In this document: positions 62,345-64,000 of the stretch, in pieces
Position numbering within the stretch: position 1 is the first letter of the stretch
Layout of the letters: the number at the start of each line of letters is the position of its first letter
DNA from: Aquabacterium humicola
Lineage (GTDB): Bacteria > Pseudomonadota > Gammaproteobacteria > Burkholderiales > Burkholderiaceae_C
Length of the DNA: 64,000 nucleotides
Direction: 5' to 3'
Assembly: GCF_030167915.1 (NCBI RefSeq)
Contig: NZ_JARGNB010000001.1
Location: forward strand, 2,232,001 to 2,296,000
Made by a program: the position numbers and the translations under genes
The notes under the pieces: model-generated
Told to the model about the DNA's origin: nothing
Seen by the model: only the letters and a program-made list of their open reading frames with translations
Database searches by the model: none

Positions 62345-62390
62345 CGCTCCCCCCAAGGGGAACTCAGCGCCCTTCGGGCGGCCGGGCGGG
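62345..62390. repeat. GC-rich intergenic motif upstream of recG
   Basis: CTCCCCCCAAGGGG followed by GCGCCCTTCGGGCGG, related to the motifs at about 2425-2460 and 46786-46870. Probably a dispersed intergenic repeat. Confidence 0.45.
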
Positions 62391-62395
62391 CGCTG

Positions 62396-64000
62396 ATGCC
62401 CAAAGCGCCCCCGGCCGACAGCAGCCAGAGCAGCCCGCCCGCGGCGCCGCCGAAGTCGGCGCCGCAGCGCGCGATGGAGAAGCTGGGGCTGCACCGCGAC
62501 ATCGACCTCGCGCTGCACCTGCCGCTGCGCTACGAGGACGAGACGCGGCTGACGCCGGTCGCCGAGCTGCGCGACGGCGAGCCGGCGCAGATCGAAGCCA
62601 CGGTGCGCGATGCGCGCATCGAGCTGCGGCCGCGGCGGCAGCTGGTCGCGCGGCTGGTCGACGACGACGGCGACGTGATCGTGCTGCGCTTCCTGCACTT
62701 CTACCCGTCGCACCAGAAGGCGCTGCAGCCCGGTGCGCGCATCCGCGCACGGGGCGAGCCGCGCGGCGGTTTCTTCGGCCTGGAGATGGTGCATCCGGCC
62801 TTCAAGACGGTCGAGCCCGGCGCGCCCCTGGCCGACGTGCTGACGCCCGTCTACCCGACCAGCGCGCAGCTGCCGCAGGCCTACCTTCGAAAAGCCGTGG
62901 CCAGCGCGCTGAAGCGCGCGCCGCTGCACGAGCTGCTGCCGGCCGAGGCGCTGCCGCAGGGGCATGAGAACCTGCCGAGCTTGCGTGAAGCCCTGCAGTG
63001 CCTGCACCACCCCCCGGCCGGCGCGTCGTTGTCGGCACTGGAGGACAAGCAGCACCCGGCGTGGCAGCGGCTGAAGTTCGAGGAGCTGCTGGCGCAGCAG
63101 CTGTCACAGCTGCAGGCGCAGCGCGAACGCGCGCGGCTGAAGGCGCCGGCGCTGCAGGCCGCGCGCGGCGGGCTGCACGAGAAGCTGCTGGCCGCGCTGC
63201 CCTTCGCGCTGACCGGCGCGCAGCGGCGCGTCGCCGACGAGATCGCCGCCGACATCGCCCGGCCGCAGCCGATGCACCGGCTGCTGCAGGGCGACGTCGG
63301 CTCGGGCAAGACCGTGGTCGCCGCCCTCGCCGCGGCGGTGGCCATCGACGCCGGCTGGCAATGCGCGCTGATGGCGCCGACCGAGATCCTCGCCGAGCAG
63401 CATTTCGCGAAGCTGGTGCAGTGGCTGGAGCCGCTGGGCGTCGGTGTCGCGTGGCTCACCGGCAGCCGCAAGGGCAAGGCGCGCCAGCGCATGGTCGAGC
63501 GGGTGGCGTCGGGCGAGGCGGCGCTGGTCGTGGGCACCCACGCGGTGATCCAGGACGACGTGCAGTTCGCCAGGCTCGGCCTCGCGGTGATCGACGAGCA
63601 GCACCGCTTCGGCGTCGCGCAGCGCCTGCAGCTGCGCCGCAAGCTCGAGGGCGACGGGACGCAGAAGCTCGAGCCGCACCTGCTGATGATGAGCGCGACG
63701 CCGATCCCGCGCACCTTGGCGATGGCCTACTTCGCCGACCTCGAGGTCAGCACGATCGACGAGCTGCCGCCGGGCCGCACGCCGGTGCTGACCAAGCTCT
63801 TCGCCGACAACCGCCGCGCCGACGTGATCGCCCGCATCGGCGACGAGCTGGCGCAGGGCCGGCAGGTCTACTGGGTCTGCCCGCTGATCGAGGAATCGGA
63901 GACGCTGGACCTCAAGAACGCCACCGAGACGCATGCGCAGCTCAGCGCCGCGCTGCCGGGCCGGATGGTCGGCCTGCTGCACGGGCGCATGCCGGCGGCC
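62396..64000 (+). CDS. recG: ATP-dependent DNA helicase RecG (3' truncated)
   Basis: The first 535 codons of RecG, open to the window end. RecG remodels stalled replication forks and Holliday junctions. The N-terminal wedge domain includes LGLHRDIDLALHLPLRYEDET and an OB-fold. Helicase motifs seen are Q-like FALTGAQRRVADEIAADIA, motif I LLQGDVGSGKTVVAALAA near residue 299, Ia MAPTEILAEQHF, motif II VIDEQHRFGVAQR and motif III MSATPIPRTLAM, then the start of the second RecA domain. ATG 62396 follows the GC-rich motif without a clear ribosome site. Remaining motifs and the C-terminus lie outside the window. Confidence 0.95.
   Translation, partial: MPKAPPADSSQSSPPAAPPKSAPQRAMEKLGLHRDIDLALHLPLRYEDETRLTPVAELRDGEPAQIEATVRDARIELRPRRQLVARLVDDDGDVIVLRFLHFYPSHQKALQPGARIRARGEPRGGFFGLEMVHPAFKTVEPGAPLADVLTPVYPTSAQLPQAYLRKAVASALKRAPLHELLPAEALPQGHENLPSLREALQCLHHPPAGASLSALEDKQHPAWQRLKFEELLAQQLSQLQAQRERARLKAPALQAARGGLHEKLLAALPFALTGAQRRVADEIAADIARPQPMHRLLQGDVGSGKTVVAALAAAVAIDAGWQCALMAPTEILAEQHFAKLVQWLEPLGVGVAWLTGSRKGKARQRMVERVASGEAALVVGTHAVIQDDVQFARLGLAVIDEQHRFGVAQRLQLRRKLEGDGTQKLEPHLLMMSATPIPRTLAMAYFADLEVSTIDELPPGRTPVLTKLFADNRRADVIARIGDELAQGRQVYWVCPLIEESETLDLKNATETHAQLSAALPGRMVGLLHGRMPAA

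Noticed and set aside
59897-63055. A 1,052-codon open frame on the minus strand across the M16, MtfA and recG genes
   Set aside because: It is opposite four conserved genes and has no recognisable motif; a codon-bias artefact.

Overview
The window is a GC-rich, gene-dense chromosomal segment that looks like a betaproteobacterium of the order Burkholderiales (Comamonadaceae/Sphaerotilaceae-like). The reasons are the codon use, the CCCCCT-GGGGGG intergenic motifs, and a gene set of form-II Cox-type molybdenum hydroxylase, 3-hydroxybutyrate dehydrogenase, TupA, CoxG and M16 pairs. Placement is by gene content only. Genes are closely packed and often joined by stop-start overlaps. The first and last genes (a peptide ABC ATPase and recG) run off the ends.

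Layout. 1-3846: end of a peptide ABC transporter (ATPase, binding protein) followed by an amidase. 3848-19271 (minus strand): an accessory island. Read in transcription order, it has a 1,887-residue secreted protein with fifteen ~107-residue beta-rich repeats, then a 1,908-residue secreted Kelch/Ig/YD-repeat RHS protein ending in a variable tip. An overlapping small gene (likely immunity) follows, then a displaced second RHS C-terminal cassette with its own overlapping small membrane-protein gene. Last is a small gene split by an IS (4096-5582) with a 6-bp target duplication. 19560-30046 (plus strand, divergent from the island): a di-haem cytochrome c peroxidase translationally coupled to a type II secretion/type IV pilus-like operon (pseudopilin, GspF, GspE, PilM/N-, PilO- and PilP-like proteins, secretin with a cohesin-like tail, three more pseudopilins).

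30067-41826: mixed housekeeping and regulatory genes. These are a CPBP protease, M14 peptidase, ornithine cyclodeaminase with divergent Lrp regulator, DUF1992 protein, GST, a histidine kinase whose phospho-acceptor His is Asp, a TupA-like binding protein, LysR, 3-hydroxybutyrate dehydrogenase, cupin, patatin, a small hypothetical protein and XdhC. 42090-48673: a Cox-type molybdenum hydroxylase (S, L, M subunits) with MoxR ATPase, VWA protein and CoxG. The large subunit has AYRGAGR, so it is not a form-I CO dehydrogenase. 48762-54920: three tandem S9 peptidases. 54942-62278: WYL regulator plus glyoxalase-fold protein, LysR divergent from an NADPH:quinone reductase-like gene, an M16 peptidase pair and MtfA. 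62396-end: recG.

The most interesting part is 3848-30046. Two giant Sec-signal proteins and their RHS tip/immunity cassettes are divergent from a complete, unusual T2SS-like operon that starts with a cytochrome c peroxidase. My inference is that the operon exports the giant proteins (or the peroxidase), and that the duplicated RHS cassette allows tip replacement. Neither is shown directly by the sequence.
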